Below, piece after piece: positions 56,057 to 64,000 of a stretch of DNA of 64,000 nucleotides. The notes below the pieces were generated by a model that saw only the letters and a program-made list of their open reading frames with translations, did no database searches and was not told the DNA's origin. The DNA is from Nocardia albiluteola. GTDB taxonomy: Bacteria > Actinomycetota > Actinomycetes > Mycobacteriales > Mycobacteriaceae. How positions within the stretch are numbered: position 1 is the stretch's first letter; every line of letters begins with the position of its first letter. The DNA lies in contig NZ_JAHKNI010000002.1 of NCBI RefSeq assembly GCF_018860155.1, positions 62,001 to 126,000 of the forward strand, in the 5' to 3' direction. The position numbers and the translations under genes were made by a program.

Positions 56057-56112
56057 ACATACACGGTCGCAGCGCGGCGGGGTCGCAATCGTGCGGTTCG
56101 CGCCACCTGTCG

Positions 56113-57081
56113 TCAGAGTTGCGCCACCGGCATGCGGCGGTGGGTTCGGCGGTATTCGGTGGGCGTCGCGCCGAGCGAGCGCACCATGTGCAGGCGCAGG
56201 TTGCCGGCGGTGCCCAGCCCGCACCGCTCGGCGATGTGGTCCATCGGGAGATCGGTCGTCTCGAGGAGCCGTTGGGCCTCCAGCAGCCGTTGCGAGGACA
56301 GCCAGCGCATCGGAGTCATGCGGGTGCGTTCGCGGAAGCGGCGCGAGAAGGTGCGCGTGGTCATGCCCGCGTGGCGGGCCAGGTGGTTGAGCGACAGCGG
56401 GCGGTGCAGCTGCTCGACGGCCCATTCGAGCGTTCGGGCGAGGTCGTCGGCGTCCTCGCGCGCCCCGCGGCGGGGATCCTGGGCCTGCTCGCCGGACCGA
56501 TGACCGGCCACGACCATCCGGCGGGCCACCGCATCGGCGACGCCCGCCCCGTAATCCGAGCGAACCAGATGGATATAGAAGTCGATGCTCGCGGATTGTC
56601 CCGCGCCCGTGAGGATTTGCCCGCCGTCGACGAACAAGACATCCGGATCGAGCCACACGCTCGGATACCGCCGCCGGAACTCCCCGGCCTCGCGCCAGTG
56701 CGTGGTGGCCCTGCGCCCATCGAGCAGACCCGCGCCCGCCAGTGCGAACGCACCCAAACACACCGAGGCCAGCCGCGCCCCCCGATCGTGCGCCGCCCGC
56801 AGCGCCTCGAGCACCGCCACATCCGGCGCATCGGTCGGGTAGTACCCGGGCACCACGACCGTATCGGCGCTCTCCAGGGCCTCCAGCCCCGCCGCCGCAT
56901 CGATGGAGAACCCCGTCGAGGTCGCGACCGCCCCCGCCCGCACCCCGCAAACGCTGAACGAATACCGCTCGGCCTCATCCCGAAACCCGAAGATCTGCGC
57001 GGCAATCGCCAGATCGAATGCCACCACCCCTGGCAACGCCAGTGCGACGACGCAATGCGGACGCTGGTACGCCCAGGTCAT
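56113..57081 (-). CDS. GlxA-family transcriptional regulator (DJ-1/PfpI + AraC)
   Basis: A 322-residue regulator. Residues ~10-175 form a DJ-1/PfpI domain with the nucleophile-elbow-like SVCLGAFALAGAGLLDGRRA and VLFVDGGQILTGAGQSASID. The C-terminal AraC domain shows LNHLARHAGMTTRTFSRRFR and AERCGLGTAGNLRLHM. Members sense small amines or amides and activate nearby catabolic genes. It lies upstream of the carbonic anhydrase on the same strand. Its inducer is unknown. Confidence 0.9.
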   Translation of the reverse strand: MTWAYQRPHCVVALALPGVVAFDLAIAAQIFGFRDEAERYSFSVCGVRAGAVATSTGFSIDAAAGLEALESADTVVVPGYYPTDAPDVAVLEALRAAHDRGARLASVCLGAFALAGAGLLDGRRATTHWREAGEFRRRYPSVWLDPDVLFVDGGQILTGAGQSASIDFYIHLVRSDYGAGVADAVARRMVVAGHRSGEQAQDPRRGAREDADDLARTLEWAVEQLHRPLSLNHLARHAGMTTRTFSRRFRERTRMTPMRWLSSQRLLEAQRLLETTDLPMDHIAERCGLGTAGNLRLHMVRSLGATPTEYRRTHRRMPVAQL

Positions 57082-57227
57082 CGGGCCACCCGGTCAGACA
57101 ACATCACAACCCCTTCGGAGATGTTCACCTCCAGCATTACACGGCCGCACCCATGGACGGGATCGCGCCTCGGCCGTGAGTATGCCGACGGACTTCTGGA
57201 AATGCTGTCCGGCCCCGCAAAAGAGAT

Positions 57228-57920
57228 TCAGGCTCTTTTTGCGGCGGTAACTTGCTTTCGCCTGGTCGGAGCGCCGCGCGGAGGTAGCCGACCGGCCAGG
57301 TGGGGAGCGATCGCGCCGCCTGCATTAAGGGCGAAGTGCACTAGCGCTGGTGCGAGTGTGCTGCCGGTGCGGCGGCGTAACGAGCTCAGGATCAGTCCGC
57401 CGAGTGCCGTGGCGGCCACGGTGGCGGGCACGCTGTCGCCCGCGGCGCGGGCGGGAATGATATGCCAGAGGCCGAAGGTTGAGGCGCCTAGCCAGATTCC
57501 GGACCGGCCGCAGGCACGGTCCAGGAGTGGGCCGAGGGTGGCCCGGAAGATCAGTTCTTCGGTGTAGACGGTGCCGAGTGGGATGTGGACCAGGATCCAT
57601 TCGGCGAGACCGACTTCCGGTTCTCGGGACGCGAATTCGGCCAGACGAGCACGTGTGGACGGAATGGTCAGCAGGGCCGCATATCCAGCGAAGATGGATA
57701 GGGAAAGCGTTGCACCCCATGCTAATCCGTCACATCGCGCCCCATTGCGGGACGAACTGTCCGAAGGGGATTCGTCGGCACTGCCACTTCCGAACGCCGC
57801 CGCGTAGCCGGTGGCGAAGGCGGCATTGGCGGCGGTGCGCCCACGCAACCCCCACTGCAGGCGCGGCAGGATCACGGCGCTCCACAGCACCGGAATGCTC
57901 ACGGCGGCAACAGTTCTCAC
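57228..57920 (-). CDS. CPBP-family intramembrane metalloprotease
   Basis: A 230-residue membrane protein with the CPBP/Abi motifs: EELIFRATL (EExxxR), FGLWHIIPA (FxxxH) and HFALNAGGAIAP (HxxxN-like). The GTG at 57920 (VRTVAAVSIP) overlaps the stop of the upstream membrane hydrolase gene (GTGA), so they are coupled. CPBP proteases cleave within membranes, act on prenylated peptides, or act in bacteriocin self-immunity. No bacteriocin-like gene is nearby. Function unknown. Confidence 0.85.
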   Translation of the reverse strand: MRTVAAVSIPVLWSAVILPRLQWGLRGRTAANAAFATGYAAAFGSGSADESPSDSSSRNGARCDGLAWGATLSLSIFAGYAALLTIPSTRARLAEFASREPEVGLAEWILVHIPLGTVYTEELIFRATLGPLLDRACGRSGIWLGASTFGLWHIIPARAAGDSVPATVAATALGGLILSSLRRRTGSTLAPALVHFALNAGGAIAPHLAGRLPPRGAPTRRKQVTAAKRA

Positions 57921-59674
57921 TTGACCGCGCGCTCGTACGCTTCGGAGAGCTCGATCTCGGTGCGAATCCGCTGCTCCAGCTGCGGGTTCCAGTCCGGCGG
58001 CGGAAGGACCGCGGCCCAGCCGTCCAGTACCAGGGTGCCGTAGTTGTGGCCGTGGCCGTCGCTGACGCCCTGGGCGTTGGTGAGGTCGGCGGCGACCTGC
58101 CAGAAGGTGACGAACGGCCACCATCGCATCTGGGTGGACACGTCGGATCCGCGGCGTTCGGACAACCAATCCGGTTGGGAGAAGATCAGATCCGGCGACC
58201 ACCACACGATCGGATCCGAGGCGTGCTGCAGGTAGGCGATGCGGGGACGGCGCCAATCGGGTGCGGGTTTCGTCAGATCGGCCGCGTCGGCAGCGAACCG
58301 GACCACCAGCCCGTCCGCATAGACCGGCTCGACTTCGCGCGAACCGGGGTCGCGGCGCGAGACGAACTGCTTCCACAGGCGGTTGGAATTCGGCGGCCCG
58401 ACCCACAGCGCGCCGTCCACCCGCGCGCGCAGGTCCGCCAGCCCGCCGAAGGCCGACTCGGAACCCTGCGAACCCAGTGATTCCCCGTACACCAGCAGCT
58501 TCGGTCGCGCATCCGCGGGGTGTCGCGACCACGCCCGGTAGATCGCGTCGAACATCTTGCGCCCCGACTCGGCCACCTTCTGCCGGTCCGCCAGGAACGA
58601 CAGCACACTGGGCAGATACGAATATTGCGAGGCCACGACCGCGGTGTCGCCGCCGTACATGTACTCGATCGCGTTGGCGGACATGGAATTCACCCAGCCG
58701 GTGCCCGTGGTGGTGACGATGACCAGCACCTTGCGATCGAACGCGTGTGTGCGCTCGAGCTCGGCGACCGCCAGATCCTCCTGGCTCTCACCGTTCTTCG
58801 TCGAATCCAGTCCGATGTACGTCCGAATCGGTTCCATCGCGGGCTGTCCCGTCACCGCACCGATCCGGAAGGCGTCGGGCCCGTGCGAGACGAACCAGCG
58901 CCCCTCCGAGCCCAGGGTGTTCCACTTCGCCAGCGACTGCGGGCTTCCCGAGCGTTCGGGCTGCTGCGGCTGCACCGCGTAGGAGGTCATCTTGTCGTTG
59001 CGCACGCTGAACGCCGAGTTGGCCACCGCGAAGAGCGCCTTCGTGGCAATGCCGTTGAACAGCGTCACGATCAGGATCACCAGCAGCACCGCACCGAGGG
59101 TCGGGGCGAACTTCGGTGGCACCCGGACCCACCGGCTCAGCAGCCGGGCCAGCAGCCGCACGATCTGCCGCAGCGTGCGGTACACCGACACCACCAGCGC
59201 GCCCACCAGCAGGCTCAGCCCGCCGGTGCGCAGATATCCCGAGGTGGTGGTGCCTGCCATGTCCATCAGTGCGAAGGTCTGGCGCTGCCAGTCGGCCGAG
59301 AGCACGAGCATGTACCCCGCGGTCAGGATGCACACCGCGAGCACGGTGAACTTGACCGAGTACTGCACCCGCAGCGACGGTGGCTGCCACGGCAGCTTCG
59401 GCCGCGCCCACCTCCGGAACATCCATTCGAACACGCACCCGACGCCGTATCCGATCACGGCGTTGAGACCGCTGATCAGGCCCTGGAACAACCAGTCTCG
59501 CGGCAGCAGCGACGGCGTGACGGACCAGGCGAAGAACACGGTCGCCACCACCAGCCCGACGTAGTTCAGGCCGATGATGTCCCGCTCGATGCGGCGCAGC
59601 GCCGTCGAGCCACGCCGGATGGCGACGACCCCGCGCGAACGCAGCGTCGTCAAGGCCTCGGCGGTGTCGAGCAC
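57917..59674 (-). CDS. Membrane-anchored alpha/beta hydrolase (PF10081-type)
   Basis: A 585-residue protein. The N-terminal ~220 residues carry four to six membrane helices (YVGLVVATVFFAWSVTPSLL, GLISGLNAVIGYGVGCVF, KFTVLAVCILTAGYMLVL, LGAVLLVILIVTLFNGIA). The C-terminal hydrolase has WVNSMSANAIEYMYGGDTAV and the nucleophile GESLGSQGSESAFGG, with late His candidates in HGHNYG. This family is common and uncharacterised in Mycobacteriales. It is coupled to the CPBP protease gene. Confidence 0.83.
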   Translation of the reverse strand: MLDTAEALTTLRSRGVVAIRRGSTALRRIERDIIGLNYVGLVVATVFFAWSVTPSLLPRDWLFQGLISGLNAVIGYGVGCVFEWMFRRWARPKLPWQPPSLRVQYSVKFTVLAVCILTAGYMLVLSADWQRQTFALMDMAGTTTSGYLRTGGLSLLVGALVVSVYRTLRQIVRLLARLLSRWVRVPPKFAPTLGAVLLVILIVTLFNGIATKALFAVANSAFSVRNDKMTSYAVQPQQPERSGSPQSLAKWNTLGSEGRWFVSHGPDAFRIGAVTGQPAMEPIRTYIGLDSTKNGESQEDLAVAELERTHAFDRKVLVIVTTTGTGWVNSMSANAIEYMYGGDTAVVASQYSYLPSVLSFLADRQKVAESGRKMFDAIYRAWSRHPADARPKLLVYGESLGSQGSESAFGGLADLRARVDGALWVGPPNSNRLWKQFVSRRDPGSREVEPVYADGLVVRFAADAADLTKPAPDWRRPRIAYLQHASDPIVWWSPDLIFSQPDWLSERRGSDVSTQMRWWPFVTFWQVAADLTNAQGVSDGHGHNYGTLVLDGWAAVLPPPDWNPQLEQRIRTEIELSEAYERAVK

Positions 59675-59809
59675 CCATCAAGTATCCCCGCCCGTCCGCC
59701 GAAAATCGGGGATCTCCCGGTCGTGAGCACGCTCGCGCGGAAAATACGCGCCGGGCTCGAGTAGTTGTACGGAGGCCCGGCAGGCTTGCGCCCCGCACAC
59801 TCGGTACTC

Positions 59810-59893
59810 ATGAGCGAGCGCAGCGAGCGAACAATAGACACAGCCACACGAGTGCTCGTGACGGCACCGAGCGCTAGCGAGGTGGCGTCATGA
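59810..59893 (+). repeat. MIRU-like coding cassette, second copy
   Basis: An 84-bp frame (MSERSERTIDTATRVL...PSASEVAS, 27 residues). Its TGA overlaps the ATG of the YiaA/B-type gene (ATGA). It shares its front (ATGAGCGAGC), its CCGAGCGCTAGCGAGG end and its overlap design with the copy at 18856-18936. Here no plus-strand gene lies upstream, so the cassette may serve as a leader frame. The gap 59675-59809 before it shows no gene. Confidence 0.75.
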
Positions 59894-60174
59894 GCACTTC
59901 CGAAACACCGGGGAAGAGCACCCCGGCATTCCTCGCCCAGGCGGCCATCGCGTTCGGCGTCAGCTTCGTCGCGACCGGCTGCGGCATCCTGTATCTGCCG
60001 CTGAACATCTGGCAGCGCGGCTTCCTGCTGATGACCGTGCTGTTCCTGGTGAGCAGCACCTTCACCCTCGCCAAGGTGGTGCGCGACCAGCACGAGTCCG
60101 CCCGTGTCCATCACCGCATCGACGAGGCCCGCCTGGAGCGGCTGATGGCCGAGCACGATCCGTTCAAGGCCTGA
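59890..60174 (+). CDS. YiaA/YiaB-like two-helix membrane protein
   Basis: A 94-residue protein with two membrane helices (AFLAQAAIAFGVSFVATGCG and GFLLMTVLFLVSSTFTLAKV) separated by LPLNIWQR. This is the YiaAB two-helix domain pattern, followed by a charged tail KVVRDQHESARVHHRIDEAR. Function of the family is unknown. The ATG overlaps the TGA of the MIRU-like cassette. Confidence 0.82.
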   Translation: MSTSETPGKSTPAFLAQAAIAFGVSFVATGCGILYLPLNIWQRGFLLMTVLFLVSSTFTLAKVVRDQHESARVHHRIDEARLERLMAEHDPFKA

Positions 60175-60176
60175 CC

Positions 60177-60207
60177 GGTGGGCCCGGCGGAGGGGATCGG
60201 GCCCACC
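60177..60207. terminator. Shared terminator hairpin between convergent genes
   Basis: GGTGGGCCCG and CGGGCCCACC form a perfect 10-bp stem around an 11-base loop, 3 bp past the YiaA/B stop and 14 bp from the stop of the convergent gene. Confidence 0.75.
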
Positions 60208-60220
60208 ATCAGGCGAGTGA

Positions 60221-61534
60221 CTAGGCCGCGGGCTGCGGCGTGTTGACCGGTTTGCGCTCGAGTCCCTTGTGGTCGTAGAAGCGCGTGATCACCAGGCCCA
60301 GGACCAGGCCGATGGCCAGGCCCAGCGCCGACATCCAGAAGCCGCGCGACAGGCCCGCCGGGCCGCCGGCGTCGAAGTACAGGATGGCGCGGGTGCCGAC
60401 GAACACCTGGTGCATCGGCTCGAACGAGGCCAGCCAGCCGAAGTATTTCGGGGTCGCCTCGATCGGGACGGATCCGCCGGAGGACGGCAGGCCCAGGATG
60501 ATGAACACGATCATGTTGACGATCAGCCCGGAGCTACCGATCGCGGCGAGCACCGAGGTGCAGGTGACCCCCACGGCGATGATCACGAACGCGCCGAAGA
60601 GGTACAGCGCTAGCGGCCGGTCGATCGGCATGCCGAGCCCGTCGCCGATGCCGATCATGACGATCGAGACGATCGCCCCCATCACCACCACCGCCGCCCA
60701 TTTGAGCAGCAGGGTGTGGAACCGGGAGATCGGCGTGCGGGGATAGTGCAGATACCACGGCCCCCACTCGGTCGGCAGGAATCCCAGCGCCGAGTCGATC
60801 AGCTGGTGCACGACCATCGCCCCGACCATGCCGGCCAGCAGCAGGAGCAGGGCGTAGAAGAAGGCCGTCAGGCCCTGACCGGAACCCTCCGGCAGCGGCC
60901 GGAACTGGTCGACGACGATATTGATCGGACTGGCCAGGGTGATCCGGGCGGCGCCCGACATCGGGGTCGCCGGACCGAGCTGCGCGCTGACCTGCTCGGT
61001 CAGCTGCTTGCCGACGGTGGCGTTGACCTGGGGCAGGGCCTGCTGGCCGAACCGCTGCACGACCTGGGTGGCGAAGGCGCCGATCCGCGGATTGGTCTGC
61101 AGCGTGATGATCGGGCGTTCGATATCGCCCGGGACGACGCTGCCGACACCCAGGATGCCCAGGCGCTTGGTGAAATCGCCGGGAATGATGATCGTGCCGT
61201 ACACCTGTGCCGACTGCATCTGCAGCTGAGCCTCGTTGAGGCCCAGGACACGCACGTCGAATTCGTTGGCCGGGATGGCCTTGCGCAGGCCGTCCGCGAC
61301 CTGGTCGCCGAAGTTGACCCGCTGGGTCTGGCCGGGCAGCGTATCGCCGACATCCTGATTGACCAGCGCGATCGGGAAGTCGTGCAGATTCTTCTCCGGA
61401 TTCACGACGTAATCCAGGTACATCAGCGTCAGCAGCGCGGCCAGCGCCGTCATCACGATGATCGGAAGGCTCCACCTCAGCGGGCTCAGGCGCCGGGGGG
61501 TAGCAGGTACTTCCGCGATGTCGGTCGTCGCCAC
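60221..61534 (-). CDS. YhgE/Pip-like (DUF3533-type) membrane protein
   Basis: A ~437-residue protein starting at GTG 61534 (VATTDIAEVPATPRRLS). TM1 is PIIVMTALAALLTLMYLDYV; then comes a ~200-residue extracytoplasmic domain (IALVNQDVGDTLPGQTQRVN, YGTIIIPGDFTKRLGIL); then about five C-terminal helices as in ABC-2-type permeases. This matches DUF3533/YhgE-Pip proteins, related to phage-infection proteins and type VII accessory factors. The extracytoplasmic VNQD motif is typical. Divergent from purF. Role unknown. Confidence 0.83.
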   Translation of the reverse strand: MATTDIAEVPATPRRLSPLRWSLPIIVMTALAALLTLMYLDYVVNPEKNLHDFPIALVNQDVGDTLPGQTQRVNFGDQVADGLRKAIPANEFDVRVLGLNEAQLQMQSAQVYGTIIIPGDFTKRLGILGVGSVVPGDIERPIITLQTNPRIGAFATQVVQRFGQQALPQVNATVGKQLTEQVSAQLGPATPMSGAARITLASPINIVVDQFRPLPEGSGQGLTAFFYALLLLLAGMVGAMVVHQLIDSALGFLPTEWGPWYLHYPRTPISRFHTLLLKWAAVVVMGAIVSIVMIGIGDGLGMPIDRPLALYLFGAFVIIAVGVTCTSVLAAIGSSGLIVNMIVFIILGLPSSGGSVPIEATPKYFGWLASFEPMHQVFVGTRAILYFDAGGPAGLSRGFWMSALGLAIGLVLGLVITRFYDHKGLERKPVNTPQPAA

Positions 61535-61646
61535 GACCGAACCGTAGCAGCAAACGGTCTGCCAACCGGGTGATCCCGCCGGAGGTTTCGCGCGGGTGAC
61601 CCGTAGAATGATCGTTGCCACCAGCCCGCCGAACAGGGAGCAAACG

Positions 61647-63224
61647 GTGACCAACACCGATTTGTCGGTCGAGAGCCCGAAACAGCCAGATGTGTCCGCC
61701 TCGGATCAGCCCGAAAACGAGCCCCGGGAGGAGTGCGGCGTCTTCGGCGTCTGGGCTCCCGGCGAGGATGTGGCCAAACTCACCTACTACGGCCTGTATG
61801 CGCTGCAACACCGCGGGCAGGAGGCGGCCGGCATCGCCGTCGCCGACGGCTCGCAGGTGCTGGTGTTCAAGGATCTGGGCCTGGTGAGTCAGGTATTCGA
61901 CGAGCAGACCCTCGCCGCCATGCCCGGGCACGTCGCGATCGGCCACTGCCGCTACTCCACCACCGGCGCGGTGACCTGGGAGAATGCCCAGCCGATCTTC
62001 CGTACCACCGCGGTGGGCACCGGACTTGCGCTGGGCCACAACGGAAATCTCGTCAACACTGCCGAATTGGCCTCGCGTGCACGGGAATTCGGTCTGATCA
62101 ACCGGATGCCGGGATCGGTTGCGGCCACCTCGGACTCGGACGTGATGACCGCGCTGCTGGCCCACGCGGCGGCAGACAAGAGCATCGAGCAGGCGGCCAT
62201 GGAGCTGCTGCCCACCCTGCGCGGCGCGTTCTGCCTGACTTTCATGGACGAGCACACCCTCTACGCCGCGCGCGATCCGCACGGGGTGCGCCCGCTGTGC
62301 CTGGGCCGCCTGGATCGCGGCTGGGTGGTTGCCAGCGAGACCGCGGCCCTGGACATCGTCGGCGCGGCCTTCGTGCGTGAGATCGAGCCCGGTGAACTGC
62401 TGGCGATCGATGCCGACGGGGTGCGCTCCTCGCGGTTCGCGAACCCCGAGCCCAAGGGTTGCGTCTTCGAATACGTCTATCTGGCCCGGCCCGACAGCAC
62501 CATCTCGGGCCGCTCGGTGCACGCCACCCGCGTGGACATCGGCCGCCGCCTGGCCAAGGAGCACTCGGTCGAGGCCGATCTGGTCATCCCGGTGCCCGAG
62601 TCGGGCACCCCGGCCGCCGTCGGCTACGCGCAGGGCTCGGGCATTCCCTACGGTCAGGGCCTGATGAAGAACGCCTACGTCGGGCGCACCTTCATTCAGC
62701 CCAGCCAGACCATCCGCCAGCTCGGTATCCGGCTCAAGCTCAACCCGCTGCGCGAGGTGATCCGCGGCAAACGGCTGGTCGTGGTGGACGATTCGATTGT
62801 TCGCGGCAACACCCAGCGCGCGCTGATCCGCATGCTGCGCGAGGCCGGCGCGCTCGAGATCCACGTCCGCATCGCTTCGCCCCCGGTGAAGTGGCCCTGC
62901 TTCTACGGCATCGACTTCGCCTCGCGCGCGGAGCTGATCGCGAACGGGGCTGATTCCGAGGGCACGCTCGAGGAGATGGTGGAGAACGTGCGGCGCTCCA
63001 TCGGCGCCGACAGCCTGGGCTACGTCTCCCTCGACGGCATGGTCGCGGCCACCGAGCAGCCGCGCTCGCGGCTGTGCTGCGCCTGTTTCGACGGGAACTA
63101 CCCGATTCCGCTGCCGACCGAGGCCGCGATCGGGAAAAATGTGCTCGAGGGGATCCTCGGCAACAAGTCGGAATCGGAGCTGCTCGGCGCGAACGCGAAC
63201 GCGAGCGCGCTGAGCCGCCCCTGA
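61647..63224 (+). CDS. purF: Amidophosphoribosyltransferase PurF
   Basis: A 525-residue enzyme for the first step of de novo purine synthesis. The N-terminal glutaminase has its nucleophile Cys30 in REECGVFGVWAPGED, following a 29-residue propeptide. GHCRYSTTG, LGHNGNLVN and the PRPP loop VVVDDSIVRGNTQRAL follow. Late cysteines (RLCCACFDGNYP) and CFYGID suggest the 4Fe-4S form seen in Bacillus-type enzymes. GTG 61647 has GGGAGCAAAC upstream and is preferred over an earlier in-frame GTG. Confidence 0.96.
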   Translation: MTNTDLSVESPKQPDVSASDQPENEPREECGVFGVWAPGEDVAKLTYYGLYALQHRGQEAAGIAVADGSQVLVFKDLGLVSQVFDEQTLAAMPGHVAIGHCRYSTTGAVTWENAQPIFRTTAVGTGLALGHNGNLVNTAELASRAREFGLINRMPGSVAATSDSDVMTALLAHAAADKSIEQAAMELLPTLRGAFCLTFMDEHTLYAARDPHGVRPLCLGRLDRGWVVASETAALDIVGAAFVREIEPGELLAIDADGVRSSRFANPEPKGCVFEYVYLARPDSTISGRSVHATRVDIGRRLAKEHSVEADLVIPVPESGTPAAVGYAQGSGIPYGQGLMKNAYVGRTFIQPSQTIRQLGIRLKLNPLREVIRGKRLVVVDDSIVRGNTQRALIRMLREAGALEIHVRIASPPVKWPCFYGIDFASRAELIANGADSEGTLEEMVENVRRSIGADSLGYVSLDGMVAATEQPRSRLCCACFDGNYPIPLPTEAAIGKNVLEGILGNKSESELLGANANASALSRP

Positions 63225-63274
63225 GTTCACCCACCCCGCCCCCGAAGGCGGCATCCGCTCGCACGAGTCACATT

Positions 63275-63304
63275 CGGCCGGGATCCTGTTAGGGATTCCG
63301 GCCG
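63275..63304 (+). terminator. Hairpin after purF
   Basis: CGGCCGGGATCC and GGGATTCCGGCCG pair (7 bp, one mismatch, 4 bp) around a short loop, 50 bp past the purF stop. The other sequence up to 63474 shows no gene. Confidence 0.6.
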
Positions 63305-63474
63305 TCTGCTTGTCGGAGTGACTACCAGTCGCACCGCTTGGACTACCAATTGTTGCGAAACGCAACATATCGGCAACGTGGTGGCGGTACTGTCCCGCCA
63401 TATCGAAGTTCACCGCGGCCGCACCGCCCTGTGATCCAGGGTGGCGCGTGCCGCGTTGCGAGGTGAGGACAGTC

Positions 63475-64000
63475 ATGCGACGAGCGGCGACACAGGCGTC
63501 GACGACCCGGTCGGGTCGAGTAAAAACAATTACGGCGGTTGGGATGGCGGGTCTTGCGCTGTTCGCGGTCGCCGGATGCGGGTCCGGGCGCACCAACGGC
63601 GGGGGCGGCGGCGCCGGCCTGGTCATCGGGACCACCGACAAGATCTACTCCCTGGATCCGGCCGCGGCCTACGATCAGGGCTCCTACGTGCCGGAGACCC
63701 AGCTCTACCAGCACCTGCTGAACTTCGCTCCGGGCGCGACGACCGCGACTCCCGACGCCGCGCAGCAGTGCGCTTTCGCCACACCCACCACGTTTTCCTG
63801 CACGCTGAAGCCGGGCCTGAAGTTCGCCAATGGTGATCCGCTGACCGCGACCAGCGTGAAGTTCTCCTTCGACCGCATGCTCAAGATCAACGATCCGAAC
63901 GGTCCGGCCTCGCTGCTGGGCAACCTGGATCACACGGATGTCCTCAACGCCGACACCGTGGTGTTCACTCTCAAGAACGCCAACGATCAGACCTTCGCGC
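63475..64000 (+). CDS. ABC-transporter solute-binding lipoprotein, family 5 (5' part)
   Basis: Starting at ATG 63475, the first 175 codons of a peptide/nickel-type binding protein are present; the gene runs off the right edge. The lipoprotein signal ends in ALFAVAGCGSG, with Cys at about residue 35. The SBP_bac_5 features are IGTTDKIYSLDPAAAYDQGS, ETQLYQHLLNFAPGA, FSCTLKPGLKFANGDPLTA and SVKFSFDRMLKI. It would bind oligopeptides or similar at the cell surface and deliver them to an ABC permease encoded beyond the window. Confidence 0.9.
   Translation, partial: MRRAATQASTTRSGRVKTITAVGMAGLALFAVAGCGSGRTNGGGGGAGLVIGTTDKIYSLDPAAAYDQGSYVPETQLYQHLLNFAPGATTATPDAAQQCAFATPTTFSCTLKPGLKFANGDPLTATSVKFSFDRMLKINDPNGPASLLGNLDHTDVLNADTVVFTLKNANDQTFA

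Noticed and set aside
57228..57920. CPBP protease as part of a bacteriocin-immunity or defence island
   Set aside because: No bacteriocin precursor, nuclease or other defence gene adjoins it; its coupled partner is a common membrane hydrolase.
60534..63641. Very long minus-strand open frame of ~1,035 codons opposite purF and the YhgE-like gene
   Set aside because: It mirrors purF and neighbouring genes in high-GC DNA; its translation is His/Arg/Gly-rich without family motifs, while the plus strand encodes a clear PurF.

Overview
The window is high-GC actinobacterial DNA, most likely Nocardia or a close relative in Mycobacteriales. Three things point there: a complete mce4-type sterol import operon with KstR-like operators, a phoP-phoR pair very close in sequence to the mycobacterial one, and a purine gene order (phoPR, HIT, purD, purB, ptrB, purSQ, purL, purF) that, from memory, parallels Mycobacterium tuberculosis with local insertions. 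GTG starts and ATGA or GTGA gene overlaps are common. All family calls come from reading the sequence; no database search was run.

Layout. 1-6.1 kb is accessory: the start of a Ser/Thr kinase, a PLP decarboxylase, a VOC protein, a small secreted glycine-rich protein, a TetR/aldo-keto reductase pair with a strong palindromic operator, and a 600-bp stretch of gene remnants that includes a decayed DUF433/DUF5615-type toxin-antitoxin module. 6.1-20.4 kb is the cholesterol locus: fadE27-fadE26 (ChsE5/ChsE4-type acyl-CoA dehydrogenase) diverges from fdxD, hsd4A, yrbE4AB, mce4A-F and mam4AB. Four KstR-like boxes lie in its intergenic regions. A MIRU-like coding cassette sits exactly at the mce4F/mam4A junction.

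20.4-26.2 kb holds a membrane protein, otsA (trehalose-6-phosphate synthase), a small conserved-looking protein, an alpha/beta hydrolase, a stand-alone MbtH protein, a tRNA-Thr(TGT) and an AraC regulator. 26.2-29.5 kb holds phoP-phoR, preceded by a five-unit array of 7-bp PhoP-like half-sites spaced by exactly 4 bp. 29.5-53.4 kb interleaves purD, purB, purS, purQ and purL with an M23 peptidase, an aminotransferase, a TetR regulator, oligopeptidase B, two tandem secreted paralogues, gadB beside a truncated glutaminase gene, an M20 peptidase, a metallo-beta-lactamase-fold hydrolase, an AmiC-like receptor/MarR pair, an M18 aminopeptidase and a GT87 mannosyltransferase. 53.4-64 kb holds a sterol-carrier-like protein, an MFS exporter, a beta-carbonic anhydrase, a GlxA-type regulator, a CPBP protease/membrane hydrolase pair, a second MIRU-like cassette in front of a YiaA/B-type protein, a YhgE/Pip-like membrane protein, purF and the start of an ABC solute-binding lipoprotein.

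Two features recur across the window. Six separate short tandem-repeat arrays sit at or inside gene ends. Arrays lying in reading frames have unit lengths divisible by three (21, 30, 33, 42 bp); the two mainly intergenic arrays do not (28, 31 bp). The second feature is the pair of ~81-84-bp MIRU-like cassettes that create overlapping start and stop codons. I found no CRISPR array, intact insertion sequence, prophage or recognisable new defence system.
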